A stretch of DNA of 64,000 nt from Nitratireductor sp. (GTDB lineage: Bacteria; Pseudomonadota; Alphaproteobacteria; Rhizobiales; Rhizobiaceae): positions 1-64,000 of the forward strand of contig JAFMHL010000021.1 of assembly GCA_017854535.1 (NCBI GenBank), written 5' to 3'. Below are positions 53,971-63,449 of the stretch, piece after piece. The notes under the pieces are model-generated. The model did not search any database. It worked only from the letters and a program-made list of their open reading frames with translations, and had not been told where the DNA came from. The position numbers and the translations under genes were made by a program. Numbering within the stretch: the first letter of the stretch is position 1; each line of letters begins with the position of its first letter.

Positions 53971-55448
53971 ATGGGACCCATCGTGACCTGTCCAACCCGC
54001 ATAAAACGGGGATCCTTCACTTTGGTTTAGGAGCCTTTCACCGAGCCCATCAGGCAGATTTCACTCAAGATGCGATGGATGCGGTTGGCGGAGATTGGGG
54101 TATTGAAGCAGTTTCAATGCGAGATGCAAAACTGGCAAATGCCGTCAATCACCACAATGACTTTTCGTTACTCGTCAAGCGACCAGAAGGCGATGCGTAT
54201 AAGAGAGTAACTGCGATCAAAAAGGCATATTCCCTAGCCGATAATCCGACTATCATTGCTCAACGCATTGCGGCTGCTAATATTCACATCATTACGATTA
54301 CCGTCACGGAAAAAGGTTATGGGCTTGACCGGATAACCAGCGGGCTGGATACCAAAGACCCTATTGTGCAGCATGATCTGGCAAATCCATCTAGTCCAAA
54401 AGGGCTGCTTGGTATTTTGGTCGCGGGGCTAGATCTTAGGAAGCAAACTCTCGGCACTGGCCTGACTTTGATTTCTTGTGACAATCTGCCATCAAATGGC
54501 AAACTGCTCAAGCGACTGGTTTTGGAGTTCGCTAGAGTTTCCAATGGCGAGCTGGCAAATTGGATAGTGGATAAATGCACCTTTCCATGCTCGATGGTAG
54601 ATCGCATAACACCGGCATCGACGGACGTAACGCTCAACCTAGCTAGACAAAATCTTGGCCGTGATGATCCCTTAGCCGTTGAAACGGAACCATTTCGCCA
54701 ATGGGTGATCGAGGATGATTTCGCAGGACCAAGGCCCGCTTGGGACCGGGTTGGTGTCACATTTGTCAAAAATGTTGAGCCGTTTGAGCTTATGAAATTG
54801 CGCATGCTGAACGGCGCGCATTCGTTCATTGCCTATCTTGGAACTTTTCTCGAATTTACTGCTGTTCGCGATGTCATGGCGAACTCATCTTTTTCCAGTT
54901 TGATTGACCAGCATATGAAACTGGCCGGTGAAACGCTGCCCGAAATCCACGGATTCAATTTGGATGCATATAGGGCTGCACTTGTTGAGCGTTTCAAAAA
55001 TACTGCAATTGATCATCGCTGCATTCAGATAGCCATGGATGGTAGCCAGAAATTGCCTCAGCGTATATTCGCTGCAGCAAAAATTCGCCTTGACGCAGGA
55101 AAAAATATCTCGAGCTTTGCTTTAACTACCGCCCTATGGATGAAACATATTGAGGGCAAAACTGTTTTTGGTGCGCCTTTGCCGTTAAACGATCCGATGG
55201 CCGAAACTCTCAAAACTGCCATTATTCAATGCACTGGCAGTGCTGCTGATCAAACACATGCGTTGGGCAAGATAGATGGTCTAGAAACATATGGCCTGTT
55301 TACCAAACCGGAATGGCTCGCATCCGTTATCAGTGCAAAAAAACTATTGGATCGTTTAGAAACCCAACAAGCTAATTCTGGTGAAGCCACCATTGAATTT
55401 CACATCTCCGAAATTCAATGGTGGTTTATGGGTCCAATTAAAGCCTAA
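53967..55448 (+). CDS. uxuB: Fructuronate reductase (mannitol dehydrogenase family)
   Basis: UxuB reduces D-fructuronate to D-mannonate with NADH. A polyol-specific long-chain dehydrogenase of 493 residues: HFGLGAFHRAHQADFTQDAM (NAD-binding loop, about 18-38), DDFAGPRPAWDRVG, and ELMKLRMLNGAHSFIAYLG with the catalytic Lys and His pair. Context (uxaC, uxuA) favours fructuronate over mannitol as substrate. The stop overlaps by 4 nt, tail to tail, the end of the amidohydrolase gene (CTAA/CTAG). Confidence 0.93.
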   Translation: MNGTHRDLSNPHKTGILHFGLGAFHRAHQADFTQDAMDAVGGDWGIEAVSMRDAKLANAVNHHNDFSLLVKRPEGDAYKRVTAIKKAYSLADNPTIIAQRIAAANIHIITITVTEKGYGLDRITSGLDTKDPIVQHDLANPSSPKGLLGILVAGLDLRKQTLGTGLTLISCDNLPSNGKLLKRLVLEFARVSNGELANWIVDKCTFPCSMVDRITPASTDVTLNLARQNLGRDDPLAVETEPFRQWVIEDDFAGPRPAWDRVGVTFVKNVEPFELMKLRMLNGAHSFIAYLGTFLEFTAVRDVMANSSFSSLIDQHMKLAGETLPEIHGFNLDAYRAALVERFKNTAIDHRCIQIAMDGSQKLPQRIFAAAKIRLDAGKNISSFALTTALWMKHIEGKTVFGAPLPLNDPMAETLKTAIIQCTGSAADQTHALGKIDGLETYGLFTKPEWLASVISAKKLLDRLETQQANSGEATIEFHISEIQWWFMGPIKA

Positions 55449-56317
55449 GCTAGACCCAAAAGACGCGCTGCATTTCCTTTGATGATATCGGGGCGCAGTT
55501 CGTCTTTGATGTTGATTTTCTCAAAATCAGCAAGCCAGCGTTCGGGGGTGATCATCGGCCAATCGGATCCAAACAAAACTTTCTTTCTCAAAATCGAATT
55601 GCAATAACGCACTAGGATTTCAGGAAAATATTTCGGAGACCAACCACTTAGATCGATATAAACATTTGGCTTGTGTTGAGCCACGGCAAGCGCTTCTTCT
55701 TGCCAGGGAAATGAGGGATGTGCCAAAATGATCTTCATCTCAGGAAAATCCACGGCCACATCGTCCATATACATTGGGTTGGAATATTTCAGGCGCATGC
55801 CATTGCCGCCCGGCATACCAGAGCCGACACCAGTCTGACCCGTATGGAAAAGCGCAATTCCGCCTTCCTCTGCAATGGCTTCGTATAATCCGTAGGCCAT
55901 TCGGTCATTGGGATAAAAACCCTGCATGGTCGGGTGGAACTTGAAACCTTTGATTCCAAAATCTTTAATCAGGCGCCGTGCTTCACGCTGTCCAAGTTTG
56001 CCCTTATGGGGGTCGATACTGGCAAAGGGAATCAGTACATCAGAATTATCCGCTGCAATTTCAGCTACTTCTTCATTGGCATAGCGCCGATAGCCCGTCT
56101 CGCGTTCTGAATCGACTGGAAAAATAACTGCCGCAATATTCTGTTCGCGATAGTGCGCCGCCGTTTCAACCATGGTAGGCGGATGGGTCCAAGGCGCACG
56201 GAAATATTTCGCCATGGTCGATTGCAGATCATCATAGCCATCATCCCCGTGGCAACCACAAGGCTCTTCTGCATGGGTATGGATATCAATGGCACGGACT
56301 TTAGATATATCGATCAT
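55445..56317 (-). CDS. Amidohydrolase-family protein (TIM-barrel metal hydrolase or decarboxylase)
   Basis: A 290-residue amidohydrolase-2 type TIM barrel. It has the N-terminal HxH motif in AIDIHTHAEEP, and then GFKFHPTMQGFYPN, HTGQTG, ILAHPSFPW and FGSDWP, the metal and catalytic residues of ACMSD/resorcylate-decarboxylase-like enzymes. Members of this group decarboxylate aromatic acids or hydrolyse lactones. Genomic setting with a crotonase and MarR suggests an aromatic or CoA-ester degradation route, not proven. It overlaps the MarR gene by 4 nt. Confidence 0.85.
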   Translation of the reverse strand: MIDISKVRAIDIHTHAEEPCGCHGDDGYDDLQSTMAKYFRAPWTHPPTMVETAAHYREQNIAAVIFPVDSERETGYRRYANEEVAEIAADNSDVLIPFASIDPHKGKLGQREARRLIKDFGIKGFKFHPTMQGFYPNDRMAYGLYEAIAEEGGIALFHTGQTGVGSGMPGGNGMRLKYSNPMYMDDVAVDFPEMKIILAHPSFPWQEEALAVAQHKPNVYIDLSGWSPKYFPEILVRYCNSILRKKVLFGSDWPMITPERWLADFEKINIKDELRPDIIKGNAARLLGLA

Positions 56318-56802
56318 AGTTTTGATCCTCCTGCAATCTCAATTTTCTTCAGAACTTCCATCAACGTCACAAGTGATTGCGCATCGGTATCGCCGAGGAT
56401 TTGTCGTTCGTGTTTTTGCACTGCGCGAACAGCTTTTTCACAAAGCCGCCTTCCCGCCAATGTTGCCTGAATTAGCCAGACCCGTCGATCTGTTGCCAAT
56501 CGCTCCCGAATGATTAAGTCGCGACGCTCTAACCCATCCAAAGCAACCACCAAGTTCGGCGCTTCTATGGAAAGGGCGTCGGCGATCTGGGACTGGCGAA
56601 TTCCGTTGTTGTCAATGATCATCACCAGAACTGAAAAACTGACCATGCGCAAATCAAAAGCTGACAGTGTTTCGTTCAAATCCGCTTGAATGACATTGAA
56701 GGTTCGTTTCGTTTGATAGCCGACAAATCCTCTCAAGGTTTTATCAGACACATCTAATACGCCACTGGTTTGCTCATTTGTAGTTTGACTTGCGAAACTC
56801 AT
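56314..56802 (-). CDS. MarR-family transcription regulator
   Basis: A 162-residue winged-helix regulator: LDLRMVSFSVLVMIIDNNGIRQSQIADALSIEAPNLVVALDGLERRDLIIRERLATDRRVWLIQATLAGRRL, the MarR wHTH with wing DRR motif (about 49-118). MarR proteins usually repress neighbouring operons and respond to small ligands such as aromatic acids or their CoA esters. It is translationally coupled with both neighbours (4-nt overlaps), so this is an autoregulated three-gene unit with the crotonase first. A candidate operator is at 57619. Confidence 0.9.
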   Translation of the reverse strand: MSFASQTTNEQTSGVLDVSDKTLRGFVGYQTKRTFNVIQADLNETLSAFDLRMVSFSVLVMIIDNNGIRQSQIADALSIEAPNLVVALDGLERRDLIIRERLATDRRVWLIQATLAGRRLCEKAVRAVQKHERQILGDTDAQSLVTLMEVLKKIEIAGGSKL

Positions 56803-57563
56803 CGAAACGTCGGTGCTCTTTTTTCAAGAAAGGCAGCAAGTCCTTCTTGGGCATCGGGGCTTGTCTGCGCAATAGCGGCGCAAAGGCTCTCGGTAAACAA
56901 CCCGTCCGTCTTTGACATATCCGCGATCCGGCTGATTGCCTGGATCATGATGTAATTTGATAATGGCGCATTGCCTGCGATTTTATGAGCCATGTCTGTG
57001 GCCGTTTGAAGCGCCTTACCTTCTTCAACCAAATAGTGGACCAAGCCCAAAGCATGGCCTTCGTCGGCATTGTATTTGCGGCCTGTTAACATCATTTCGG
57101 TCATGCGATCAGCGCCTAAAATCCGCCCAATGCGAACGGTTGCACCACCGCCAACAAATATACCGCGCCGACCTTCAGGCAATTGAAAGATTGTTGACGG
57201 CTCAGCAATGCGCACATGAGTAGATGCTGCAATTTCCAATCCGCCGCCAATCACCGCCCCAAACATTGCGGAGACCACAGGAAGGCCGCTGTACTGGATT
57301 TTTTCCATCACCTGATGCCAGCCGCGAGAATGCTTCATTGTACCCTCGGCGTCTCGGGCAACATGTTCGCTTAAATCAAGGCCGGAACAAAAATGTCCTG
57401 CTGTTCCGGTCAATACGGCAACTTTGACCCCCTCAGGTGGCTTGGTGAAAAACCCATCAATGGCTTCCAGCAATGCATCGCACATGGCGTTGCGCTTGTC
57501 TGGCCTGTTCATGGTTAAAACAGCCACATCATTTTCGATTTCAATTTTCAGCATTTCAGCCAT
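56799..57563 (-). CDS. Enoyl-CoA hydratase/isomerase family protein
   Basis: A 254-residue crotonase: MNRPDKRNAMCDALLEAI, GTAGHFCSGLDLSEHV (oxyanion, about 51-66), AMFGAVIGGGLEIAASTHVRIAE, FQLPEGRRGIFVGGGATVRIGRILGADRMTEMML. It could hydrate, isomerise or cleave a CoA thioester, including hydroxycinnamoyl-CoA type. It is the first gene of the unit with MarR and the amidohydrolase. The reaction cannot be settled from sequence. The ATG at 57563 (MAEMLKIEIEND) may start at M4 instead. Confidence 0.9.
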   Translation of the reverse strand: MAEMLKIEIENDVAVLTMNRPDKRNAMCDALLEAIDGFFTKPPEGVKVAVLTGTAGHFCSGLDLSEHVARDAEGTMKHSRGWHQVMEKIQYSGLPVVSAMFGAVIGGGLEIAASTHVRIAEPSTIFQLPEGRRGIFVGGGATVRIGRILGADRMTEMMLTGRKYNADEGHALGLVHYLVEEGKALQTATDMAHKIAGNAPLSNYIMIQAISRIADMSKTDGLFTESLCAAIAQTSPDAQEGLAAFLEKRAPTFR

Positions 57564-58382
57564 CTATCCTGCTCCAAACAAATTACCACCAGCATCTGTT
57601 ATCATATTTGAATAAAGATTATAAGATATAACTATTTTTAAGTACCCAGCAATCAACATATGAAAAAACCGGCTATCACAAGGATGCCAGCTTTTTAAAC
57701 TTATTAATAATCGCGCATTGTGCAGATAGCCACTCACTCCCACTCGATTATTTGGAAAGTGCGTAAGCGTTTGAACTATATGCGCATTCACCTGCGGCAA
57801 TTCGCGCATACCGCCACAGATACCGTCAATAAGCTAAACTCTTGAAAAATAATGTTTAATAATCATGGGGTTACGTCATTCACTTTTTGGTCCATATGAT
57901 AAATTTGGACGTGAAATTATCACTGTGTAAAACTTGTTCGATTTACTACCTAACTTCAAATTTCACAATTTGAAAACATTTTTGAGTAGATCCTACTACC
58001 AAGATTTAAATTTGGAAGCAATCTTTTGGGCACTTTAAGCTATTACAGAATGTCTTAAGAGGGCGGAAAGAAGACCTTTGGGAAAGCTCAACCCTTTTGT
58101 GCAAAATCATAAAAAGCAGACTTTCAGTGGATTTTGATATCCGATTTCTCCCTTACCGCCGTATACTTGCTTAGAACTCAAGTTTGACATCGCTAAGCGA
58201 TTAGTTGAAGTTATTCTACCCGACAACCACGCCTCCTTTTATTGATCTCATTCTAGATTAACTGAATCTCCAAATCACAAGCATCCAGTAATATGAAACC
58301 GCAGATGCATATTCTCCGTATCGTAATTGCAGAAATCAGTGATATGGTATTTGCATAACCAATGTTAGGAATTGGGTAAGCG
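57564..58382. other. AT-rich gene-free region upstream of LysR
   Basis: 819 nt with no gene I can support. The plus-strand half holds the LysR promoter region (TTGACA-like box at 58184, palindrome TCGCTAAGCGA at 58190-58200); the left end holds the crotonase promoter. Between them is only low-GC sequence with many A/T runs and no significant ORF; the 81-codon minus ORF at 57564 has poor composition. It looks like a junction between transferred segments or a large regulatory region. Confidence 0.5.
57618..57631 (-). promoter_or_regulatory. Possible -10 box and operator for crotonase-MarR operon
   Basis: TATAAT on the minus strand (57618-57623) overlaps the inverted repeat TTATA-AGA-TATAA (57619-57631). 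Such overlap is what a MarR repressor site would need. No good -35 is visible upstream, so confidence is low. Confidence 0.3.
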
Positions 58383-59291
58383 GTGGCATTTACTATTCGA
58401 CAACTTCAATATTTTGTGGCTGTGGCCGAAGTTGGAACGGTGTCGGGCGCCGCACAAGTCATTTCGATTTCACAATCATCTGTTACAGAAGCAATAAAGG
58501 AACTTGAGAACGATCTTGGCGTATCGCTTTTTGAGCGCCATTCACGCGGCCTGAACATCACACACAAAGGGCATCAGTTTCTGCGCCACGCCAGAATGAT
58601 CCTGAACAATGTGTCAGGAGCTAGAATGGCCTTTGACGAACCGAAAGATGATGAGCCAAGGGTTTTGCAGCTTGGCGTAACATCGCTCGTTGCGGGCTAC
58701 ATCCTTTCGGATATCCTGTCCCGCTACCGGCGCGCCTACCCTTCAGTGAGCGTGCGGGCAATTGAAGATGACGGCAGTTATCTGGAGCACTTGCTGGTTG
58801 GTGGCGAACTTGATGCAGCCGTGATGGTTATCTCCAATGTTCGCGACCAGGATGCGTTGCAGGCGGAAATTCTCGAAACCTCACCTTATAGATTATGGCT
58901 TCCCATGGGGCACGAACTCACCACTGTGGAACGCATCACGCCGGGCGATCTTTCATCTGAGCCATTGATCATGCTGACAATCGATGAAATTGAAGAAGCA
59001 ACCGGAAAACTTCTCGGAAGCCTTGGAGCCACGCCGGAAATTGCTTTTAGAACGCGTTCGGTAGAAGCGGTGCGCGGGCTAGTGGCAACCGGAGCGGGCC
59101 TGGCGCTCTTGCCGCAACTCATTTACCGGCCATGGTCGTTGGAAGGGGACCGAATTGAAAGCAGGGATGTTTCTGCGGCACTGCCTGTTGTTCAGGTGGG
59201 GATTGTCTGGCGTCGAGGCTCTGCTCTTCCTCAAGCCGCTCGAGATTTCATTGCAATCGCGCAATCGCAAAATTTGACAAGGCAGAAGTGA
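58383..59291 (+). CDS. LysR-family transcription regulator
   Basis: A 302-residue LysR regulator: N-terminal winged helix (AFTIRQLQYFVAVAEVGTVSGAAQVISISQSSVTEAIKELENDLGVSLFERHSRG) and a C-terminal effector-binding domain. The start is GTG 58383. It is placed just upstream of the ydcS operon in the same direction, so it likely regulates polyamine uptake in response to the substrate; this replaces the MocR-type YdcR of E. coli. A short inverted repeat AATTT-GCG-AAATT (59327-59339) before ydcS could be its site. Confidence 0.92.
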   Translation: MAFTIRQLQYFVAVAEVGTVSGAAQVISISQSSVTEAIKELENDLGVSLFERHSRGLNITHKGHQFLRHARMILNNVSGARMAFDEPKDDEPRVLQLGVTSLVAGYILSDILSRYRRAYPSVSVRAIEDDGSYLEHLLVGGELDAAVMVISNVRDQDALQAEILETSPYRLWLPMGHELTTVERITPGDLSSEPLIMLTIDEIEEATGKLLGSLGATPEIAFRTRSVEAVRGLVATGAGLALLPQLIYRPWSLEGDRIESRDVSAALPVVQVGIVWRRGSALPQAARDFIAIAQSQNLTRQK

Positions 59292-59326
59292 TTTCGGTTT
59301 TTCCGATAGTATATTTCTGAATTTTG

Positions 59327-59339
59327 AATTTGCGAAATT
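59327..59339. promoter_or_regulatory. Possible LysR site before ydcS
   Basis: AATTTGCGAAATT is a 5-bp inverted repeat with a 3-nt centre, 137 nt before ydcS. The T-rich surroundings fit a LysR T-N11-A-type site only loosely. Confidence 0.25.
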
Positions 59340-59475
59340 TGTCATTTTTGAGCAGTTTATATCCGGCGTCTTTAGTTTCTTCTCAACCAGAAGAATTGGC
59401 GATGAGGGAGGATGTTCATCTGCAACTGTCGCCGCTATCGTGTGCAATCGGGAAAACGCTTAGGGAGAGAATGTC

Positions 59476-60615
59476 ATGTACATCAAGAAATTTATTACTT
59501 CTACACTTGCAGCAACACTTGCGCTTAGCACAGCTGCCCAGGCAGCAGGTGAAGGTCAGGTAAATATTGTCGCCTGGGCCGGATATATCGAGCGCGGCGA
59601 GACGGACAAAAATTTTGACTGGGTTACCGGATTTGAAAAGTCTACGGGCTGCAAGGTCAATGTCAAAACGGCCAATACATCTGACGAAATGGTGGCCCTG
59701 ATGAATGAAGGCGGCTTCGATCTGGTAACAGCTTCCGGCGACGCTTCTTTGCGACTTATTGCCGGTAAGCGGGTTCAGGAAATAGATCTGAGCAAAATAC
59801 CTAGCTGGGGCACCATTGATGATCGTTTGAAAAATGCGCCATGGCACACTGTGGATGGTAAGCATTATGGCGTCCCTTATATGTGGGGCCCAAACGTCTT
59901 GATGTACAACACTGATGTTTTCAAGGAGGCGCCAAAAAGTTGGGATGTGGTGTTCAAGGAAATGACATTGCCGGACGGAAAGTCAAACATGGGGCGCGTA
60001 CAGGCCTACGACGGCCCAATCCATGTTGCCGATGCAGCAAACTACCTGATGAAGCATCAGCCTGAACTGGGCATCACCAGCCCTTATGAACTCAATCCGG
60101 ATCAATATGCCGCCGCTTTGGATTTGCTTCGGGGGCAGCGCAAGATTGTATCGCGCTATTGGCATGACGCATTCATTCAAATGGATGACTTTACAAATGA
60201 AGGCGTTGTTGCATCTGGCTCGTGGCCATTTCAGGTCAATATTCTGAAATCCAAAGGTGCGCCGGTAGCATCGACAATTCCAGAAGAAGGCGCCACTGGT
60301 TGGGCCGATACAACCATGATGCACGCAGAAGCAGCAAACCCGGAATGCGCTTACATGTGGATGGAGCATACTTTGACATCTAACCTGATGAGCGATTTAT
60401 CAGTTTGGTTTGGTGCGAATCCGGCAGTATTGGCGGCATGCACCGATGGGCGGGGTATGCAAACGGCAGAAGGATGCACAACCAATGGTCTGGAAGATTT
60501 TGACAAGATCAAATTTTGGACAACGCCTGTGTCTAAATGCGCATCACAAAACGATACTTGCGTACCTTACTACAAATGGGTCAGTGATTATATCGGTGTA
60601 ATCGGCGGTCGCTGA
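59476..60615 (+). CDS. ydcS: Polyamine ABC transporter, substrate-binding protein (YdcS-like)
   Basis: A 379-residue periplasmic binding protein with a signal peptide (residues 1-23, ALSTAAQA). The sequence AWAGYIERGETDKNFDWVTGFEKSTGCKVNVKT and TSDEMVALMNEGGFDLVTASGDASLRLI closely follow E. coli YdcS, a putrescine-type ABC binding protein. Two disulphide-forming Cys pairs are likely in the C-terminal half. GGGAGAG precedes the ATG at suitable distance. Strong hairpin follows the stop, before the ATPase gene. Confidence 0.93.
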   Translation: MYIKKFITSTLAATLALSTAAQAAGEGQVNIVAWAGYIERGETDKNFDWVTGFEKSTGCKVNVKTANTSDEMVALMNEGGFDLVTASGDASLRLIAGKRVQEIDLSKIPSWGTIDDRLKNAPWHTVDGKHYGVPYMWGPNVLMYNTDVFKEAPKSWDVVFKEMTLPDGKSNMGRVQAYDGPIHVADAANYLMKHQPELGITSPYELNPDQYAAALDLLRGQRKIVSRYWHDAFIQMDDFTNEGVVASGSWPFQVNILKSKGAPVASTIPEEGATGWADTTMMHAEAANPECAYMWMEHTLTSNLMSDLSVWFGANPAVLAACTDGRGMQTAEGCTTNGLEDFDKIKFWTTPVSKCASQNDTCVPYYKWVSDYIGVIGGR

Positions 60616-60652
60616 GCGCTCTCTTCATAAATTGAGATATCGAAAAATCAAC

Positions 60653-60678
60653 TATCCGCCAGATTTTTCTGGCGGATA
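60653..60678 (+). terminator. Intercistronic hairpin between ydcS and ydcT
   Basis: TATCCGCCAGA and TCTGGCGGATA form a perfect 11-bp stem with a TTTT loop, 38 nt past the ydcS stop and 17 nt before the ydcT ATG. It has no U-tract, so it is more likely an mRNA stabiliser that favours the binding-protein message, or a partial terminator, than a complete stop. Confidence 0.65.
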
Positions 60679-60694
60679 CCAACCCGGATGTCCC

Positions 60695-61687
60695 ATGACC
60701 AGTGCTGTAGAATTCAAAAAAACATCACGTCACTTTGGAAAAGTGAAGGCCGTCGACAATGTCGATTTGACCATTGGGGAAGGTGAATTTTTCGCCATGC
60801 TGGGTCCTTCCGGCTCGGGAAAAACTACCTGTTTGCGCCTGATAGCAGGGTTCGAACAACCGACCCAAGGTGAAATCTTAATATTCGGCGAAAGCGCCGG
60901 CGGCGTGCCTCCGTACCTGCGAAACGTCAATACCGTTTTCCAGGACTATGCATTGTTCCCGCATCTAAGTGTTGCTGAGAACGTAGCCTACGGACTGATG
61001 ATAAGAAAGGTCGAGAAGTCGAAACGGATTCGCGCCGCAGAGGAAGCATTGGCGATGGTTCGTCTTGAGGGGTATGGCGACCGCAAACCTAGTCAACTTT
61101 CTGGCGGACAGCGCCAGCGTGTGGCCTTGGCACGTGCCTTGGTAAATAAGCCAAAAGTGCTATTGCTGGATGAACCGCTTGGTGCCCTTGACCTTAAGCT
61201 GCGTGAGGAAATGCAGGAGGAACTCAAGGGGCTCCAGCGTTCTTTGGGAATTACTTTTGTTTTTGTCACCCATGATCAGGGTGAGGCGCTTTCAATGGCA
61301 GATCGTGTTGCGGTATTCAATGATGGCAAGGTCATGCAGGTGGGATCCCCTCAGGACATCTACCATCGCCCAAAGACCCGGTTTGTCGCTGATTTCGTCG
61401 GCTCATCGAATGTACTGGATGGCACATTTCCTGGCAAACAGCCCAATAAGAATGTGGCCGCCAGCTTACGACCAGAGGCAATCAGAATCGTCAAGAGCGG
61501 TGGCCATGAGGCAGATATCATTTCAGTCAGTTTTCTTGGTGCAGTGACAAGAATTGGCGTGGATGTTGGCGGGTGCAAACTGCAAGTGCTGGTTGATAAG
61601 GCACAGTCTTCACTAGCTGTCGGTCAAAAAATTCGAGTGAATTGGTCAAATGACGATCTCCACTATATGGAGGCAGCAAGTGAATGA
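60695..61687 (+). CDS. ydcT: Polyamine ABC transporter, ATP-binding protein (YdcT-like)
   Basis: A 330-residue ATPase of the PotA type. Walker A GPSGSGKTT, Q-loop VFQDYALFPHL, signature LSGGQRQRVALARAL, Walker B VLLLDEPLGALD and H-loop VTHDQGEAL are all intact, and a C-terminal TOBE-like domain follows. The start is ATG 60695 (MTSAVEFKK), not the track start. It powers uptake with the two permeases downstream. It overlaps ydcU by 8 nt. Confidence 0.95.
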   Translation: MTSAVEFKKTSRHFGKVKAVDNVDLTIGEGEFFAMLGPSGSGKTTCLRLIAGFEQPTQGEILIFGESAGGVPPYLRNVNTVFQDYALFPHLSVAENVAYGLMIRKVEKSKRIRAAEEALAMVRLEGYGDRKPSQLSGGQRQRVALARALVNKPKVLLLDEPLGALDLKLREEMQEELKGLQRSLGITFVFVTHDQGEALSMADRVAVFNDGKVMQVGSPQDIYHRPKTRFVADFVGSSNVLDGTFPGKQPNKNVAASLRPEAIRIVKSGGHEADIISVSFLGAVTRIGVDVGGCKLQVLVDKAQSSLAVGQKIRVNWSNDDLHYMEAASE

Positions 61688-62624
61688 CGCAGCGATCATG
61701 ACGCGCGAAAACCGCAGCTTTCTTTCCCGCATGTCAGATACATTGTGGCGAAAGCCGCGGTTGCTTTTGATTTTGCTTTTGACCCCGCCGATACTCTGGT
61801 TGGGCATCATATATTTGGGCTCGCTATTTGCATTGCTCGCCCAGAGTTTTTTCTCGATTGACGAGTTTTCTGGCCTTATAAAATACGAGTTGACGCTCAA
61901 AACCTACCGGGAACTGCTTGTTCCAGCCAATTTAGACATTCTGGTGCGAACCACACTAATGGCTGTTATCGTAACGCTTGCAGCAGCAGTGGTTGCGTTT
62001 CCTATAGCCTATTATGCCGCCCGATATGCGCGCGGTAAATGGAAAGCAATCTTCTATCTTAGCGTCATGTTGCCGCTTTGGTCCAGTTACCTAGTGAAAG
62101 TCTATGCCTGGAAGCTTATTCTGGCCAAGGAAGGTATTCTCAATTGGTTGTTTGAGGTTTTGTATCTCAAATGGCTGCTCGATGCTTATTTGAGCCTCCC
62201 TCTGATCGGAGGTAATTCTCTTTCTGTCAGCTATACCGGTACGTTTCTGGTTTTCTTGTATGTTTGGCTGCCATTTATGGTTTTGCCCATGCAGGCGGCG
62301 CTGGAACGTGTCCAGGCGAGTTATCTTGAAGCCTCGGCGGATCTCGGCGCAACACCGTCACAAACGTTCAAAAATGTTCTCTTTCCGCTCGCTTTGCCGG
62401 GCATAATTGCGGGTTCAATTTTCACCTTTTCTCTTACATTGGGTGACTATATCATTCCGCAAATCATAGGCTCTTCACGCCTGTTTATTGGTCAGGCGGT
62501 TTACGCCCATCAAGGAACGGCCGGCAACATTCCGCTGGCAGCGGCCTTTACCGTTGTACCGGTTATCGTGATGGGCTTTTACCTATGGATGGCCAAGAGG
62601 CAAGGAGCATTCGATGCGCTCTGA
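61680..62624 (+). CDS. ydcU: Polyamine ABC transporter permease (YdcU-like)
   Basis: A 314-residue permease with six membrane helices and the EAA-type loop [26 protein letters not shown], which docks on the ATPase. GGAGG six bases before GTG 61680 fixes this start, inside the ydcT end, and corrects the track start of 61650. Similar in length to E. coli YdcU (313). Its stop overlaps the next gene by 11 nt. Confidence 0.92.
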   Translation: MNDAAIMTRENRSFLSRMSDTLWRKPRLLLILLLTPPILWLGIIYLGSLFALLAQSFFSIDEFSGLIKYELTLKTYRELLVPANLDILVRTTLMAVIVTLAAAVVAFPIAYYAARYARGKWKAIFYLSVMLPLWSSYLVKVYAWKLILAKEGILNWLFEVLYLKWLLDAYLSLPLIGGNSLSVSYTGTFLVFLYVWLPFMVLPMQAALERVQASYLEASADLGATPSQTFKNVLFPLALPGIIAGSIFTFSLTLGDYIIPQIIGSSRLFIGQAVYAHQGTAGNIPLAAAFTVVPVIVMGFYLWMAKRQGAFDAL

Positions 62625-63429
62625 TCAATCAAACCGTGCATCAACCGGCCTTAAACTAGCAGCAATTGCTGGCCTTTTGTTCATGCATTTGCCGATCCTA
62701 TTGATCTTTGTTTATGCCTTCACAACCGAGGACAAGACATACCAATTTCCGCCTCCAGGCTACACGCTTAAATGGTTCGCAATCACCTGGAACAGACCTG
62801 ATGTGTGGGAAGCGTTGCAACTGTCCGTCAAAGTGGCTTCCATTTCGACAGTAATTGCACTGGTTCTCGGAACCTTATGTGCCGCTGCCGTATCGCGCTC
62901 AAAATTCTTCGGACGCGAAGCCATTTCGCTCATGGTCATCCTGCCCATAGCCTTGCCTGGTATCATTACCGGGATTGCGCTGCGCTCTGCATTCAATCTG
63001 GCCGACATCCCCTTTTCGATGTGGACTATCATTCTTGGGCACGCAACCTTCTGCGTCGTTGTGGTTTACAACAATGCCGTTGCGCGTTTCCGTCGCCTCT
63101 CAGGGTCGCTTATTGAAGCGTCCATGGATCTTGGGGCAACTGGGATCCAGACATTTCGCTATGTTGTCATGCCAAATATCGCAACGTCTCTTTTGGCAGG
63201 AGGTATGTTGGCGTTTGCCCTATCGTTTGATGAAGTCATTGTGACCACTTTTACGGCCGGGCAACAAGCGACACTGCCAATCTGGATGCTGGAGGAACTC
63301 GTACGGCCAAGACAGCGACCGGTAACCAATGTGGTCGCCATGGTCGTCGTGCTGGTCACATTCCTTCCCATTCTGGGCGCATATTACTTGACGCGAGGTG
63401 GAGATCAAATTGCGGGATCAGGTAAATAA
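62614..63429 (+). CDS. ydcV: Polyamine ABC transporter permease (YdcV-like)
   Basis: The second permease, 271 residues and six membrane helices, with the EAA motif [30 protein letters not shown]. It matches the PotC/YdcV class in length and layout. Together with ydcT and ydcU it makes a complete importer. It is 20 nt before the aldehyde dehydrogenase gene. Confidence 0.92.
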   Translation: MRSDQSNRASTGLKLAAIAGLLFMHLPILLIFVYAFTTEDKTYQFPPPGYTLKWFAITWNRPDVWEALQLSVKVASISTVIALVLGTLCAAAVSRSKFFGREAISLMVILPIALPGIITGIALRSAFNLADIPFSMWTIILGHATFCVVVVYNNAVARFRRLSGSLIEASMDLGATGIQTFRYVVMPNIATSLLAGGMLAFALSFDEVIVTTFTAGQQATLPIWMLEELVRPRQRPVTNVVAMVVVLVTFLPILGAYYLTRGGDQIAGSGK

Positions 63430-63449
63430 CAAATTGAGGAGTAACCACA

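Noticed and set aside
57564-57809. 81-codon ORF on the minus strand upstream of crotonase
   Set aside because: AT-rich, no binding site, reads directly into the crotonase promoter region, and no domain visible.
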